Of a DNA stretch of 64,000 nucleotides, positions 47,701 through 58,379 are shown one piece after another. The translations under genes and the position numbers were made by a program. This DNA is from Labyrinthula sp. Ha (lineage: Eukaryota > Sar > Bigyra > Labyrinthulida > Labyrinthulaceae). Each line of letters opens with the position of its first letter. Position 1 is the first letter of the stretch. Under the pieces are notes generated by a model. It saw nothing but the letters and a program-made list of their open reading frames with translations. It was not told the origin of the DNA and ran no database searches. The DNA is taken from positions 124,001 to 188,000 of the forward strand of contig JAALGZ010000034.1 in assembly GCA_015227615.1 (NCBI GenBank), given 5' to 3'.

Positions 47701-49051
47701 TATCTTAATGTGGTGAGCTCATTGGGGCTATATTTATCAGGAAAATGCGAAAGAGTTGAATATCTCATATGAGTGAAGCATTGCACCAAAAATCAATGGA
47801 AAATGGTTGTTGCATTTGAAATTATCTCGGACTATCAAACAATGTACGTGTCTCCAGTCCTTGAGTTTTGAGGTACGGTCTCAGTAGTCCCCTCTGCTCT
47901 TCATTTGCTCCCAAACTAGGCCTCAGCTCCAATGCTCTACTTTATGGGCTCTACTCAATTTATAACTAGGTTGGGCTACGTATCTAGATGGTAGATTTTG
48001 CATGAATTAGTAATTGAACATTCACACAAACTTGTAAGTAGAACGGAATGACATCTTGAGCTCACAAGAGATTGAAAATCGGCCAGAAGCTGAGTGGTAG
48101 TTAAAGTATTGTTTGTAAGAGCTCTAAAGAGTTCATCTCGTGGTGTGCGAAATGGACTCTTTTTGGTATTTTCCAGTGCGAAATGGTAGAGTATGTTCAA
48201 GGGTAGGGTACCAGGTAATTTATATTTTTTGGTATGTTTAAAGGGAAAATGTTATAAATCAGAATTTTGTATCGCTCTAAGCCTGAATGGAGCTGACCAC
48301 GAGTGGAAAAACTTTTTCCGAGACAATTTTTGTGTCTTCTGATGAACGCCCTCATCATTTCAGATCGCTGCATTCGACTTTCGATAGTTCAAGCAATGAG
48401 GAGATGATAACAGAAGTAAATACCCAACCCGGATGCTTCATTTGGACTAAAGCTTATGTTCTCCAGTACGGCTAGTGCCATTTCCAGCCTTGCATAAGTG
48501 CTCTGTCTCGATTTCGCATTGTACGAGCACATTCTCAACTTAGGCTGGAAAACGGTTGTTTTTAGATGCTTCAGCGAAAAATTAATTTATATATTTTTAC
48601 TACAGCTAAAAGTGGAGTAAAAAAAGTTATTATTCATGGTGAGCCCCTAAAAAAGAGTGTACTAATTTTCAAGCAGCTTGGGTAAAGTTTACTGAGCCAT
48701 ATAGAAAAATGCCATTAGGGCAGGCGGTAAGCCAAGAGTGTTACTCAGTTACAAAAAAAAATGGTGTGATCCAGGTAGGTAACATTATATTGTTTAAGAT
48801 GGCAAGGTATCTACAATCAACTTGAGAAATGAAAGAATAGTAGAGGAAATATTTCAGTGAATACTTCTAGGTTGCTTAATTGCGTAAATAACCAATACTA
48901 TTCAGAGAGTACTAAGAAGATAAGAATGCCCTTTAAATTCAGAGGTTAGATTTAAATATGTGAAGACTATTTTAGGGGCTGAAATTGTGACTAGATCTAA
49001 GTAACCACGTAGTAGGATATAAAAATATTGATATCAAAAAATTAAAGAACA
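41060..49051. other. About 8 kb without clear genes between the two paralogues
   Basis: The first 720 bases (to about 41780) are the 5' flank of copy A, extremely AT-rich and repeated almost exactly upstream of copy B. Beyond that I see only short frames with no domain signal, AT tracts and scattered homopolymers. A small Asn/Gln-rich frame at 43697-43861 with an upstream TATATATA is the only item of note. No tRNA, rRNA or transposon signature was recognised. Confidence 0.5.
43697..43861 (+). CDS. Possible small Asn/Gln-rich ORF
   Basis: 54 residues starting MKSQALGKNQNPNSFVENQN, rich in Asn and Gln. A TATATATA stretch lies about 80 bases upstream and the start context is A-rich. I recognise no family. 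It may be the decayed 5' end of a larger gene or element, or chance. Confidence 0.2.
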   Translation: MKSQALGKNQNPNSFVENQNQNNYQMIIDNSYQSGYQIRAEVLDCFKGHPKISE

Positions 49052-51363
49052 CTATGCTCTCTTGAATCGAAGTACTTGATAACCCCAGAGGTTTGACATT
49101 GGAGTCTGAGCATTTAAAGGTTGAAAATATCTTGATACTTCCGGAATTTTGCATAAAGGGGCTGATATGTCATACGGAGAGGTTTCAAAAACAAAAAGAG
49201 TTACATTTGACGTAAAAGAAAGAGAACCCTTCTCGAAAACCAGTTCAAGACAGAGTCGACCATGTCTTCCACAGAAACTTTTCACATCTACATCTTCAAT
49301 ATTACAATGGGTACCAAGAAAAGATATTTCTGATCGTTCTCTTAATGTTGATTTCAAGTTGTGAAAGGGATGTAATTCAAAACATAGAATAAATCTGAGC
49401 TTCACTTGATAAGAGTCAATGTGTTCAATCCAACCCATAAAGCTTTCTCCAACATTAATTGGTTTAAAAGGAAGTGAAGGAAATACTGGTGGTCTAGGTA
49501 CACCATCTAACCTAATTTTCATACACCCAATACCTAAGGGAAGATCCGGATTCACAACAAAAGAGTCTGTAGTCAATTTAATAGAGAAAAAAGAAACTAT
49601 TGCAAGATAATATCTTGAGATATAAGGAGTACAACTATTCCCCCAAAGCATATCTAACACTGAAAAAATACTCGGTTGAGTCTTATCTTGTACACCTTCA
49701 AAACACCAATTTCCAGATATAAAGTCAGTGAGAACTGAAAAGGATGAGTTATAATTTTGAATAGTTGAAACTTCAGAGTTTTGAGCTAGTTGATGGGCAA
49801 GTTTTATAAATCCAGCAGTTTTTGAAGCTCTTCTTGCAACTGTTACAAGTCTACGCCAAGTATTTATATTCTTTGAAGCAACCCGAAAAGATTCTTTGTC
49901 CATTAAAGGGGTTCTCAAAACTAAAGACATTAATAGTTTTGCAGTATAATGTGTAGGTAAGAAAGCTGTATCTAGCAAGAATATTCCTAAGTCTGAGAAA
50001 CTATTCATTAGGGCTTCAAACCTAAATTCTACTCCTTTATTTCTATCTTTTCTGCATATTAGTCCTCGCGAGATTGAATGACCGGTAAGGTGTAAATCAG
50101 GACACAGTTGATATTGATTTAATTTTTTTGCCGATAAATCTTTTTCAACTTCCAAGCAAAGAAAATATTCAAAGGTTTCTAAATCAACTTCCAAGTTCTG
50201 AAACAATGTTGAACGCTGAGAATTTAAAAACTTTTCCAAACTAGAAATAGTAGTTCTCTTTTGAAAAGAGTTAGAAACATTTTGCAATAAACTTTTTGGC
50301 ATTTGAGCAACTACGATTTTATTTCCTTGTGCCAGAATAAACTGCTCTAACTTTTCAAGATCACATTCTAGTGTTTCAAAAGCCTGCTTAGTAAGATAAG
50401 AGTGGAGGAAGTTTCTTAAGTTGTAAAGTTTTGGTCCTGATTCTGTAATTTGTAGCTTAAATAAAGATAAATTCGGGTATTCTTGAATAAATTCTTCATC
50501 TGGTAAGTGTAAAGAACAAAGCCCATGACAACTTAAATACAACCAAGGATGTCTAGTATTTTCCATATTTGCAAGGCAAAAATTCAAAATAAAAGTAGTT
50601 ATTCTCCTTTGATATGTATTTTCCCTTCTATATTGCAAATAATTTTCTTTATACTTACTTAAGGCAGTTGGAGTTATTAAATCAATAACACATTGACTAT
50701 GAAAAAAATATTTATACTTTTTGATTTCTTCAAGAAGTTGGGAAGATCTATCAATTATATATTTTTGAGGCGGCTTTCCGATTTTTCGTCTTGAATATAT
50801 TTTAAACTTTGGAGAAAATGCTGTTTTTATACAAAATATTTTATCTTCAGATTCTTCGATGTCAGTGAATATACGAACTCTAAACGCATGAGCATAATCA
50901 CTTGTTGTTTTGTTCGATTGCCATTGATAATTCCATCCAATAAATTGTCTATTAAAAACTAAAATCAAGTTTTGCTTCTGTGGATCATTTGGATCTATTT
51001 CAAACCTTCCTGGTATCAAAACGTTAAGCGGCTTTTTGCTATTACGTTCGGAGTTTTTCATTTCCGAAAGTGAATAAAATGATTCTTCAGATGTTTCACT
51101 GTTATATGTTTTGTGGTTAGGAAAAGTGTAAAAATCACCCCACGCTTTTAGTTTATGATAACCTTCTGAAAAGTTAGGAAAGGTAATCCGTACAGAAACC
51201 GCATTGCCACAAAATCCTTGTGCACAATGCCCATTTGGCCTGCATTCAGGAAAACATCTAGATACTAAAACAAGAATAAAATATACCGTAAGTTTTTGAC
51301 AGCTGAAGACTTGTTGTTTCTCTGATATACCTCTTTAAATGTATTTAAGAATTCGATATTCAT
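49052..51363 (-). CDS. Unknown 760-residue protein, copy B
   Basis: CDS is complement(join(49052..51257, 51287..51363)), the same length and structure as copy A at 38748-41059, at an offset of exactly 10304 bp. Identity is patchy. The first 97 residues of the 669-codon frame are nearly identical to copy A and about 230 residues are clearly diverged (I estimate 60% identity). A block of about 115 residues (NQYQLCPDLHLTGH to TAGFIKL) is again nearly identical, and the C-terminal third is diverged. This pattern fits gene conversion between two copies or selection for difference in some parts. Function is unknown. Confidence 0.65.
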
Positions 51364-52084
51364 AATATCTACCAGTTTACTAATTTTGAAATACCGGGAT
51401 CAATAGTTCTTCTTGCGGTATTCTTTTTTCAAAGTACAACCTATTCTATTTATTGTACGACCTTTAACAAAGAATATGTCATATATGTTAATTCTTGTTC
51501 TTATAGGGTATAAATTCATATTCTATAATTTAATCTCTTTATCAACATAACAATAAATTATTGAAATATCTCCTGAATATATATTTTATTTACAAAATAA
51601 TAGAATAACAAATAATAAGTTAAAATATTCAGTTAACTTATATATTTTATCATAATAAAGTCTATATATATTTCATAATAATAAGGTAACAATGTATTGT
51701 TAAATATATATATTGTATTATAGAATAACATATAAATTTTATTAATACAATACCGATAAATTTCTATTATAAAACACATTTAAATATATCCAATAGAGTT
51801 ATAGAGTCCAAATTAGTGTGGTTATCCATATACACTGTATATAGAATCTGATAATTAAATTTACAATCAAAATAAAATTCTATATATATACAAAGTTTAT
51901 TTTTATAATACTATACTTAAATATTTCCTCCCGTTAAGAAAAAATATGTTGATATCATATATAATATATCTGCACAACCTTTCCTAAACGCATCGGCAAT
52001 AGAGCATAATTACCAACAGACCTAGGTTGATTTTTTTACTGTTAAAAGAATATGGTCGATTTGAAATCTCTCTCTATATATATA
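50770..52084. repeat. Near-identical duplicated block, copy B
   Basis: Partner of 40466-41780. Its outer edge, at 52084, lies about 10 bases from the terminal inverted repeat of the MULE element. Confidence 0.9.
51258..51286 (-). other. Inferred 29-nt intron in copy B
   Basis: Identical in sequence and position to the intron proposed in copy A. Confidence 0.5.
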
Positions 52085-52094
52085 CGGGCTCGGA

Positions 52095-52163
52095 TTTTTT
52101 TACTTCGGAGTCAGATACTCCTCGCGATCTCATTGGTTAGATCGATTTCCCAAATTTTTTTCA
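52095..52163 (+). repeat. Left terminal inverted repeat of the MULE
   Basis: Pairs with 54951-55022. The outer 27 bp match best. Confidence 0.7.
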
Positions 52164-52279
52164 TCATACTTCGTCTGAATAATCGATGCGCAGAATTTGT
52201 GAATCCCATACAGAAAATTTAAAGAGGGCAGACAAAAATATTTTGGGCAGATTTCAAGACAAAATTACGAACAAAAACT

Positions 52280-53413
52280 ATGAAAAAAGGCAAAATCAAA
52301 GGGACAGGCCTCCAACCAGAGGTTCTACACCCTGAAGAAGAAAATGATTCAAAACTAATAGGAAAATGGACTGCAGCAACCTATTCTACGTCAGAAGAAA
52401 TGCTGGAAGTGATCAGTAGACTTGCCAGTGGTCGTTCTAAATGGAAAATTCGTGCTTCTCGCTACTTTGACGAGGTAATCAGCTTGGTTAAGTGGGGTTG
52501 GAACTGCAAAAGACTTAAGAGATGTAAAATTAAGTGTAGTTCAGACAAAAATTGCTCGTTTGAAGTTAACATTAAGCTTAATCTTGAAACTTCTAAGTAC
52601 ATTTTCGTCGTAATTAATGAAAATCACTGCAATCATGAGGTAAAAGCACTAGGAAAGATAAAAAAATACGTACAACAGCTTACAACAGAAGAATTAAAAA
52701 TGATTAAACACTTAGGAGTTGCCGACAGTGGAATTGCAGCGGCAGATGTCGCTCTACATCGCAATTTTCCAGGCACATTGTTTGACAATGCACTAGTAAA
52801 ACGAATTATGAAAAAAGCTAAAGAAGGTGTTGACGCTAGCGAAGATAATAATATTAAAAAGTTAACTACGTGTGGGAAAAGATGCTTAGAACGTGGAGGA
52901 AGATTTGATCTGACTTGGGATTATCCCAAGGAAGGCAAAGCTATTCTAAATGGAGTCAGCTTTCAAGAAGACCTACAAAATAAATTAAAAAAAGTGTACG
53001 GGGATAGTATTCAAGTGGATACTACCCATGGAATGAGTAGATATCGGTTAGTGGCAATGTTCCCTTGCGGGATAGATTGCTTCCTTAAAACCATAAATTT
53101 CGGGTGCTCAATGATGGAGAGTGAGTCGAGTAAAGATGTGGTGAAAGGGCTGAAACTTCTGGCTCTTCAGGATGCGAAAGTCATCATGACCGGTGGGAGT
53201 AAAGCATTGGAAGCAGCTGTTGAGGAACTGGGGGAGTCTCATGTTCTTTGCAGGAAACACTTCTTTGCGACCTTGAACTCAGCTACACCTGGCCTAAAAG
53301 GGATGAAAAAAATAAAATTTACAAGCAGCTTGGGCGATGTTCTCACTGGAATCTTTTCAGAAGAAAAAAAACTTGAGCAGCTTATTGAAAACATGTTGGT
53401 TGAATACCCTTAA
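52280..53413 (+). pseudogene. MULE transposase, N-terminal and catalytic part
   Basis: 377 codons. The N-terminal part has a FLYWCH/FAR1-like zinc-binding pattern (CKRLKRCKIKC, SSDKNC and a HCNHE motif). The catalytic domain shows the first Asp in IQVDTTHGMSRYRL (Asp 247) and the SHVLCRKHF segment that follows the second catalytic position. Where most MULEs have TDG, this copy reads MTGGSKALEAAV, so the second Asp seems lost. The frame ends at a TAA at 53411-53413, and the remaining domain continues in another frame at 53461. No intron of suitable length and phase joins the two, so the element is probably dead. Confidence 0.75.
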
Positions 53414-53460
53414 GAACCACAGCAAGTTGCCCTAAAAGAAATTAAGGAAAAAAAAACAAA

Positions 53461-54375
53461 GTGTGTTGGGAAATGACGAGAAAACTTCCAACGTTCTCTC
53501 ACAGCATTACTCAGAGGGTTGAATCATTTCATTCGGCCACCAAAGTGAATGGTTCTTTAAAAAGTACTCTCAAAACCTGGACCCTTGATGAAGTTGTAAC
53601 CCACCACGAGAATAATGTGGATAAGTACATGGAGAAAACTTTGAAAAAGATTAAGGATTTGATTCGGGAGGATAAAGATTTTTCAAAGGAAGCTGATGAA
53701 ATGTTCACAAAAGAGTTGAAGTTGATGGGAGCGTGTTGGATTGTTGAAGAGTTGAGTTCAAAAAAGTTCATTGTCAGTGATGCAAACATGAGAGTAAAGA
53801 TGAAACATGTGCTGGAGGTTGTTGAAAGGGAAGGGATAAAACTTCAGTCATGTACTTGTGAAACCTGGACAAATCAACGTTTTCCATGTCGTCACTATGC
53901 CCGGTATTGTGATCGTAAAAGGATCCAATACATGGACATAGATCATCTTCCAGCGAGGTGGAGGTACCAGGAGCATCCTCTGTTCAAGCAGGCACTAAGG
54001 GAGATGGGGCGAGAAGTCGATGGCCCAAGTGGGTGCATTGAGTTCAAGATGAAAGTTCCACCTGTGAACGCAGCATACATCCCAAGAAAGCCGGAAGCTA
54101 AATATTCCAAGCTCCTCACTGCATGCAAAGCGCTCTGTGAAGAGGCGAAAAGCAGCAACGAGGGCTGGAAGAAAAGCTACGCAGCAGTCTTGAAGATGAC
54201 CGCTGCGCTAAGGGAGAACTCAGATGGAGACTTCGGGGATTTGGATGAAGTTTCTGAAGAAAGTGGGATCATGTTTGAGTCACCAAGGAAGAGGGTCAAA
54301 AGAAGAAAGGGGAATGGAGAAAACATCGCTTCGCCTTTGAACTTCTCACAGACCACTCTTCTCACAGATGAGTGA
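53461..54375 (+). pseudogene. MULE transposase, C-terminal part with SWIM zinc finger
   Basis: About 300 codons continuing the transposase in a shifted frame. It starts with FSHSITQRVESFHSATK, the helical region holding the third catalytic residue (Glu in RVESFH). Near residue 140 is a SWIM finger of form CXCX9CXH (CTCETWTNQRFPCRH). The tail is basic and probably disordered. The frame change lies near an A9 run at 53448-53456, a plausible slippage site. The first codon listed is GTG, not a real start. Confidence 0.7.
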
Positions 54376-54950
54376 GAGAAGTGATCTGTTCTTGAACATA
54401 AATCTTTAACCTTGCACACTTTACTTTTCTTTAACATAAATCCTTGAGCCCAAACCCCCTCCCTTTTTTTGAAATATAAATCCTAAATCTGTTTTTTTTT
54501 AATATAAAATTTTGAAGATTTTTTTTGGAACTATAAATTCTTAAACTTGTTTTCTTGAAATATATATTCTTAAACTTGTTTTCCTGAAATATAAATGTTA
54601 AACCCCCACCCTTTTTTTTGAATAGTCCTAATCCCTGAGTATTGGCTGAAGTAAAAATTGAGGTTTGACCCCTCTGAGCAGCTATGTATAAACTTGAAAA
54701 TTTACCTTTGTCCTTTACTAACTCGCTTCTTGCACTCCATTTTGTTGAATATATATACCTCTTGTGTTTCCTTGCTCTCCTGTTATAAAATCCTGTTCAA
54801 TCTTGTAAAATCTTGTTCAATCTTGTATAATCTTGTTCAATCTTGGAAAATATGGTGTTTTCTGGGTCCTAGCTTTGTCCTGTCATGTCTCTTATTATGG
54901 AGCTGTCATGATTTCAAATTTTTTATCTTGATTTTGTTGGTTTGTTTTTT
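54376..54950. other. AT-rich 3' part of the MULE
   Basis: Non-coding. From 54395 to 54630 it contains degenerate copies of a unit of roughly 35 bp around TTTGAAATATAAAT and CTTAAACTTG, separated by T-runs. It probably holds the element's transcription end. Confidence 0.5.
54795..54854 (+). repeat. Short tandem repeat, 20-bp unit x 3
   Basis: Three copies of GTTCAATCTTGTAAAATCTT with small changes, inside the MULE 3' part. Confidence 0.8.
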
Positions 54951-55022
54951 TCAAAAAAATTTTGGGCAAATGAAAATTCGGCCAATGAAAATTTGGAGTA
55001 TTTGACTCCGGAGTCAAAAAAA
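54951..55022 (-). repeat. Right terminal inverted repeat of the MULE
   Basis: Contains a perfect 18-bp palindrome TTTGACTCCGGAGTCAAA at 55001-55018, which is degenerate at the left end. Confidence 0.75.
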
Positions 55023-55435
55023 CATAAACCTGAAATTAGTAATAAGGAAGATTTGTTTCGTAAAAAAAATAACGGAATTACAATGCTACCGTTATAGCCA
55101 TTATTTATTTGATCTATTAAGGCCTTCTTATCGGAAATAGCGGTAAGCGTAACCTGATAAAACATAATAAAGATAGTTAACGTTAACCACGATAAGAAGC
55201 CTATCTAGAATATACATATCTTATGTTGGAAAAAGCAAAAGAAGAGTTTGAGGGCCACATGGCCTTTTCATCTTAATCCATAACACAAATGATAAGAAAG
55301 AACAAAGAAGAAGATACCATGTCAATTAGTCCACCGTATGACTTGCTCTAGACAAACATCACCGTAGTAGCTACTTTTAAATCAATGATACCTTAAATCA
55401 AAATCATTTCCAACAAAAATTTCAGATTTACATAG

Positions 55436-56080
55436 ATGAGATATAGCACAAGTGAATGGAAAAAACTTCAAAAAGATATCGGAAGAGTCACCAAAATAAG
55501 TAATAGTAGAAAGCGTTATACTCACCACGTCACTGACGAAGTAGGAATAAAAGGGAGCCAAGAGGTAAACCATACCAAGGGTAAACCTACACGCTATAAG
55601 TTTGTATACTGGGTACCGGAGAGGCGGGAGTACTATGGTGTTTTGGACAACGAATACTTAATAGCAACTCTTGGACCATTTAATTCTATGCTTCAGTGTG
55701 CTATTGAGGTTGATGAATATATTATACAAAAGAATAAGCTAATCCCCAGTTCCTTTATTGAGGCCTCCCTGAATTTTCCAACAAATCTTGAGAGAAACTG
55801 GTCCAAGACAATAGTCAAACATGAGAAAACATTCTCTAAACCTCAAGATCCCGTAGAAGGAGCACTGACATCTGGTTCAGAAAGCATTGAAAGCTTCTCT
55901 CGAGATGAATCAAGAGGTGATGGTTGTTTTCAAAGCTCTCTTGTGCAGATTTACGAAACGGACGTTAAGAGAGATAAAAATGGTAACGTAGCTGAAGTAT
56001 TTGATATCATTCTGAATGTACTAGTAAAACGTTTGCTTGAATGGGAAAATAAAAATAACGCTAAAAATATGGAAAAGTAA
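55436..56080 (+). CDS. Unknown 214-residue protein
   Basis: A single open frame with a good ATG. The basic N-terminus (1-50) leads to a segment at about 50-95, YKFVYWVPERREYYGVLD...LGPFNSMLQCAIEVDEYI. It faintly resembles the three strands and helix of AP2/ERF-type DNA-binding domains (Trp/Tyr-rich strands, then LGPF and an Ala-rich helix). That is a weak visual match only. The rest is polar, with a Ser-rich stretch at 145-160 and a C-terminal amphipathic helix. No membrane segment or signal peptide is visible. It lies between the MULE and gypsy element 2 and could be a host gene or element-related. Confidence 0.5.
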   Translation: MRYSTSEWKKLQKDIGRVTKISNSRKRYTHHVTDEVGIKGSQEVNHTKGKPTRYKFVYWVPERREYYGVLDNEYLIATLGPFNSMLQCAIEVDEYIIQKNKLIPSSFIEASLNFPTNLERNWSKTIVKHEKTFSKPQDPVEGALTSGSESIESFSRDESRGDGCFQSSLVQIYETDVKRDKNGNVAEVFDIILNVLVKRLLEWENKNNAKNMEK

Positions 56081-56652
56081 AGTAACAACTAGCTATTCTA
56101 TTAAGTGCACTTTATTAAATTTTAACTTTTGTTTGATATGATTAGAACTGAACTTCGTTTTGTATACTCTTGGTAATTTAATGGTGTATTAAATAGTAAC
56201 AAAACTGAACTCGGCTTAAGATTAAGTAAACAAGTAGATTATAATATAACTACCACTTGATCAGCAATGAGATTGAACTTCAATGGTAAGACTTATCTTG
56301 AGCTTAAGAGGAGAAATACTGTTTGACTTGAGACTTATTGTCATACGATTGAAAATACATGATTTCTTAAATGGCAGTTTCTTATATATTTAAAAAGTAT
56401 TATCTCGCTTTTTAAGAGCTTTACATAGTTTTTCCCTAAACATTTTAAAACTAGCGGCTGACTGATAAATTTAATGTCTTTTGATAAAAAGCTGTTGTTT
56501 CTTGTTCAACAAATTCTTCCAACGTTGATACAATAAGTTTATATAAAAGAACTAGTACTCTTCCCAATCCAATATTTGTGGAGCACTTTACAAACCATTT
56601 CAGCATCTTTTCAGTTTTTACAGAAAGAACATATCACTTTTTTCTCTGCCTT
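56081..56652. other. Intergenic, with the tail of an interrupted host frame
   Basis: No independent gene is seen. On the reverse strand, 56611-56652 continues in frame from the host reading frame that ends at 63708 on the far side of gypsy element 2, reaching a TGA at 56611-56613. GCCTT at 56648-56652 is the left copy of the target-site duplication. Confidence 0.5.
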
Positions 56653-56857
56653 GATCGTTATTCTCCGGTGTAGAATAACTTTCTTCTGACCCGTAAATTT
56701 ACATCTCTCTTTATTTATAAGTTTCATATGTTGTTTGTCTGTAATCGTGATTGATCGTATTAACGCTTAATATATGTCAGTATAACAGAACTATGTCAAC
56801 GCCCAAAAGTATCCTATTTTACATAAAGTAGTATTATTAGTATAAATGATACGACTA
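56653..56857 (-). repeat. 3' LTR of gypsy element 2
   Basis: 205 bp, about 90% identical to 63503-63707. The outer end adjoins GCCTT. Confidence 0.85.
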
Positions 56858-56874
56858 TTGCTCCCAAGATGTTT

Positions 56875-58377
56875 TTACAAAGAAAATTTCTTAAATTGAG
56901 ATATCCTTGAAGCACCATGATTGCTCAAAGCAAGTTTCTCATCAAATTCATTACCAACTGTCGCACAACGCGGTCTTGAATTCCAAACACGATCAAAAAC
57001 TTTTAAAAATCTGGCTTCAATAGAAAAAACATCCTCCAATATTTCATGAATATCCAGAGGTTTCCGAGATTGTTTTCTTCTCTCAGCGAAAATAACATCC
57101 AAGCCGAAAAGTGAACGAACTTGTTTAGCTGACGTCTCACCAATAGGAATCATGAAACACGTTTCTTTTGCTCGACTCATAAAAGGTCCAATAGATGGCA
57201 AAAGATTCCCACTACTACTAGTCTTGACCCATGAGATTGTCTGAGCAATGGAATACCCCTTGTCATGCAAGTACTGTCTCAACCTCTGCTCATGGGCTTG
57301 GATACACCATATGAACGCAAATCCATTATTAACAATTTTCAGAATTCTATCAAAAGGTATTTCATCAAACTCCATTTGTTCATAGTCTAAGCTCGGGTCT
57401 CTCACCGGAAGATTGTTCGCCAGTTTCCAAGGTGGATCGATAACTACTGCTTCGAAATAACAGTCATTAGTTCTCAAAATATCGAAAAAATCTGATTCAT
57501 TAGAAAGTTCAGCATAAATAGGTAAACTTCCATAGCTAAAAAAAGGCGTCATCCAAGACTTTGATTTAAACTTGAAAATAATCTGGTTCTCTTCTTTGTC
57601 CCATTTAACTTCACACTTTTGATCCTCAAACTTGTATTCCACCGGGACCAAAAACAAAGGATCACAGAAGACTTGATACTGCCACTCTTCTACATCTACA
57701 GAGCAATGTTTCGAAAAACGTTTGAATAAAACTTCTGATTCTTCATCTGATTTGACCATAGCTTCTAATCTAAATAATTCCTTCGCTACATCACTAAAGT
57801 TAATAGTTGGCCGAAAACGTGCAAGATCTTTACCATCCCTAACTGATCGTAAAAATAACAACTTATCCTTCCTAAGTTCAGGTTGATCCTCACGTCTAAA
57901 ATAGAATATATCTTCAATCATCGCCTTCGCTTTATTCCTCGTGTACCTAAACAAATTAAAAAATCTTCTGGTCAGCGATTCAACTCGGTTAATGATCTTG
58001 CTTCTTTCCACATGGTATGGAACTCCGTAGCGTTTGAAGTTGTCTTTAGCTACTCTCCAGCTATCTAAGCGAAGTGTTGAATACTCCATGATGCTCTGCT
58101 TACCCAATAATCGTTGTGTCTGGGTATATAGCTGCTGTGTCGTTTTGTAAGGCAAATAGTTTCCAGAGTGTATTTTCGAATAATTTCCGACTCCAAATAC
58201 CTGGATGCACTGACGTAGGATATCTTTCTCAACTGGAAGCCACTTCTGGCTCAATGATGGGGTTTCAGCCAGGAATTCTACTGCATCTAATCTTAGAATT
58301 ACCTCATCCTCTCTCCAGGTTGACTTCGCGACCTCAATTGCTGCATCCCTTAGCACTTTCTTGTAATCTCCATCCAT
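56875..58377 (-). CDS. MT-A70 family adenine N6-methyltransferase with Myb/SANT-like domain (retroelement cargo)
   Basis: One open frame of 500 codons inside gypsy element 2, next to its 3' LTR. Residues about 46-92 look like a Myb/SANT or homeobox-like DNA-binding domain (WLPVEKDILRQCIQVFGVGNY, then LPYKTTQQLYTQTQRLLG). Residues about 305-480 are the MT-A70 domain: FEAVVIDPPW with the catalytic DPPW at 314-317, a GFAFIWCIQAHEQRLRQYL strand-helix, GYSIAQTISWVK, a KETCFMIPIG strand, and the VIFAERRKQSRKPLDIHEILEDVF segment that binds SAM in this family. MT-A70 enzymes methylate adenine N6 in RNA (METTL3) or DNA (ciliate MTA1, METTL4). Coupling to a DNA-binding domain favours DNA as substrate, by analogy with MTA1 and its partner p1; this is inference. 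It follows the chromodomain-like stretch, as in element 1. Confidence 0.82.
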   Translation of the reverse strand: MDGDYKKVLRDAAIEVAKSTWREDEVILRLDAVEFLAETPSLSQKWLPVEKDILRQCIQVFGVGNYSKIHSGNYLPYKTTQQLYTQTQRLLGKQSIMEYSTLRLDSWRVAKDNFKRYGVPYHVERSKIINRVESLTRRFFNLFRYTRNKAKAMIEDIFYFRREDQPELRKDKLLFLRSVRDGKDLARFRPTINFSDVAKELFRLEAMVKSDEESEVLFKRFSKHCSVDVEEWQYQVFCDPLFLVPVEYKFEDQKCEVKWDKEENQIIFKFKSKSWMTPFFSYGSLPIYAELSNESDFFDILRTNDCYFEAVVIDPPWKLANNLPVRDPSLDYEQMEFDEIPFDRILKIVNNGFAFIWCIQAHEQRLRQYLHDKGYSIAQTISWVKTSSSGNLLPSIGPFMSRAKETCFMIPIGETSAKQVRSLFGLDVIFAERRKQSRKPLDIHEILEDVFSIEARFLKVFDRVWNSRPRCATVGNEFDEKLALSNHGASRISQFKKFSL

Positions 58378-58379
58378 TA

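Larger units (their letters stand above)
52095..55022 (+). mobile_element. MULE (Mutator-like) DNA transposon, decaying
   Basis: About 2.9 kb bounded by imperfect inverted repeats. The left end reads TTTTTTTACTTCGGAGTCAG and the right end, on the other strand, TTTTTTTGACTCCGGAGTCA. Weaker similarity (TCATTGG, then CCCAAATTTTTTT) extends inward to about 70 bp. Between them lie a MULE-type DDE transposase and a SWIM zinc finger, in two frames. No 8-11 bp target-site duplication is visible (left flank GGGCTCGGA, right flank CATAAACCT), which suggests an old or rearranged insertion. The element abuts the edge of the duplicated block of copy B. Confidence 0.8.

Noticed and set aside
53390-53470. 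Mini-intron joining the two MULE transposase frames
   Set aside because: No GT...AG segment of suitable length removes the stop and gives the right phase. Decay by a stop and a frame change near an A9 run is simpler.
52086-55031. Target-site duplication of the MULE
   Set aside because: The 9-bp flanks GGGCTCGGA and CATAAACCT do not match, and shifting the borders by a few bases does not help.
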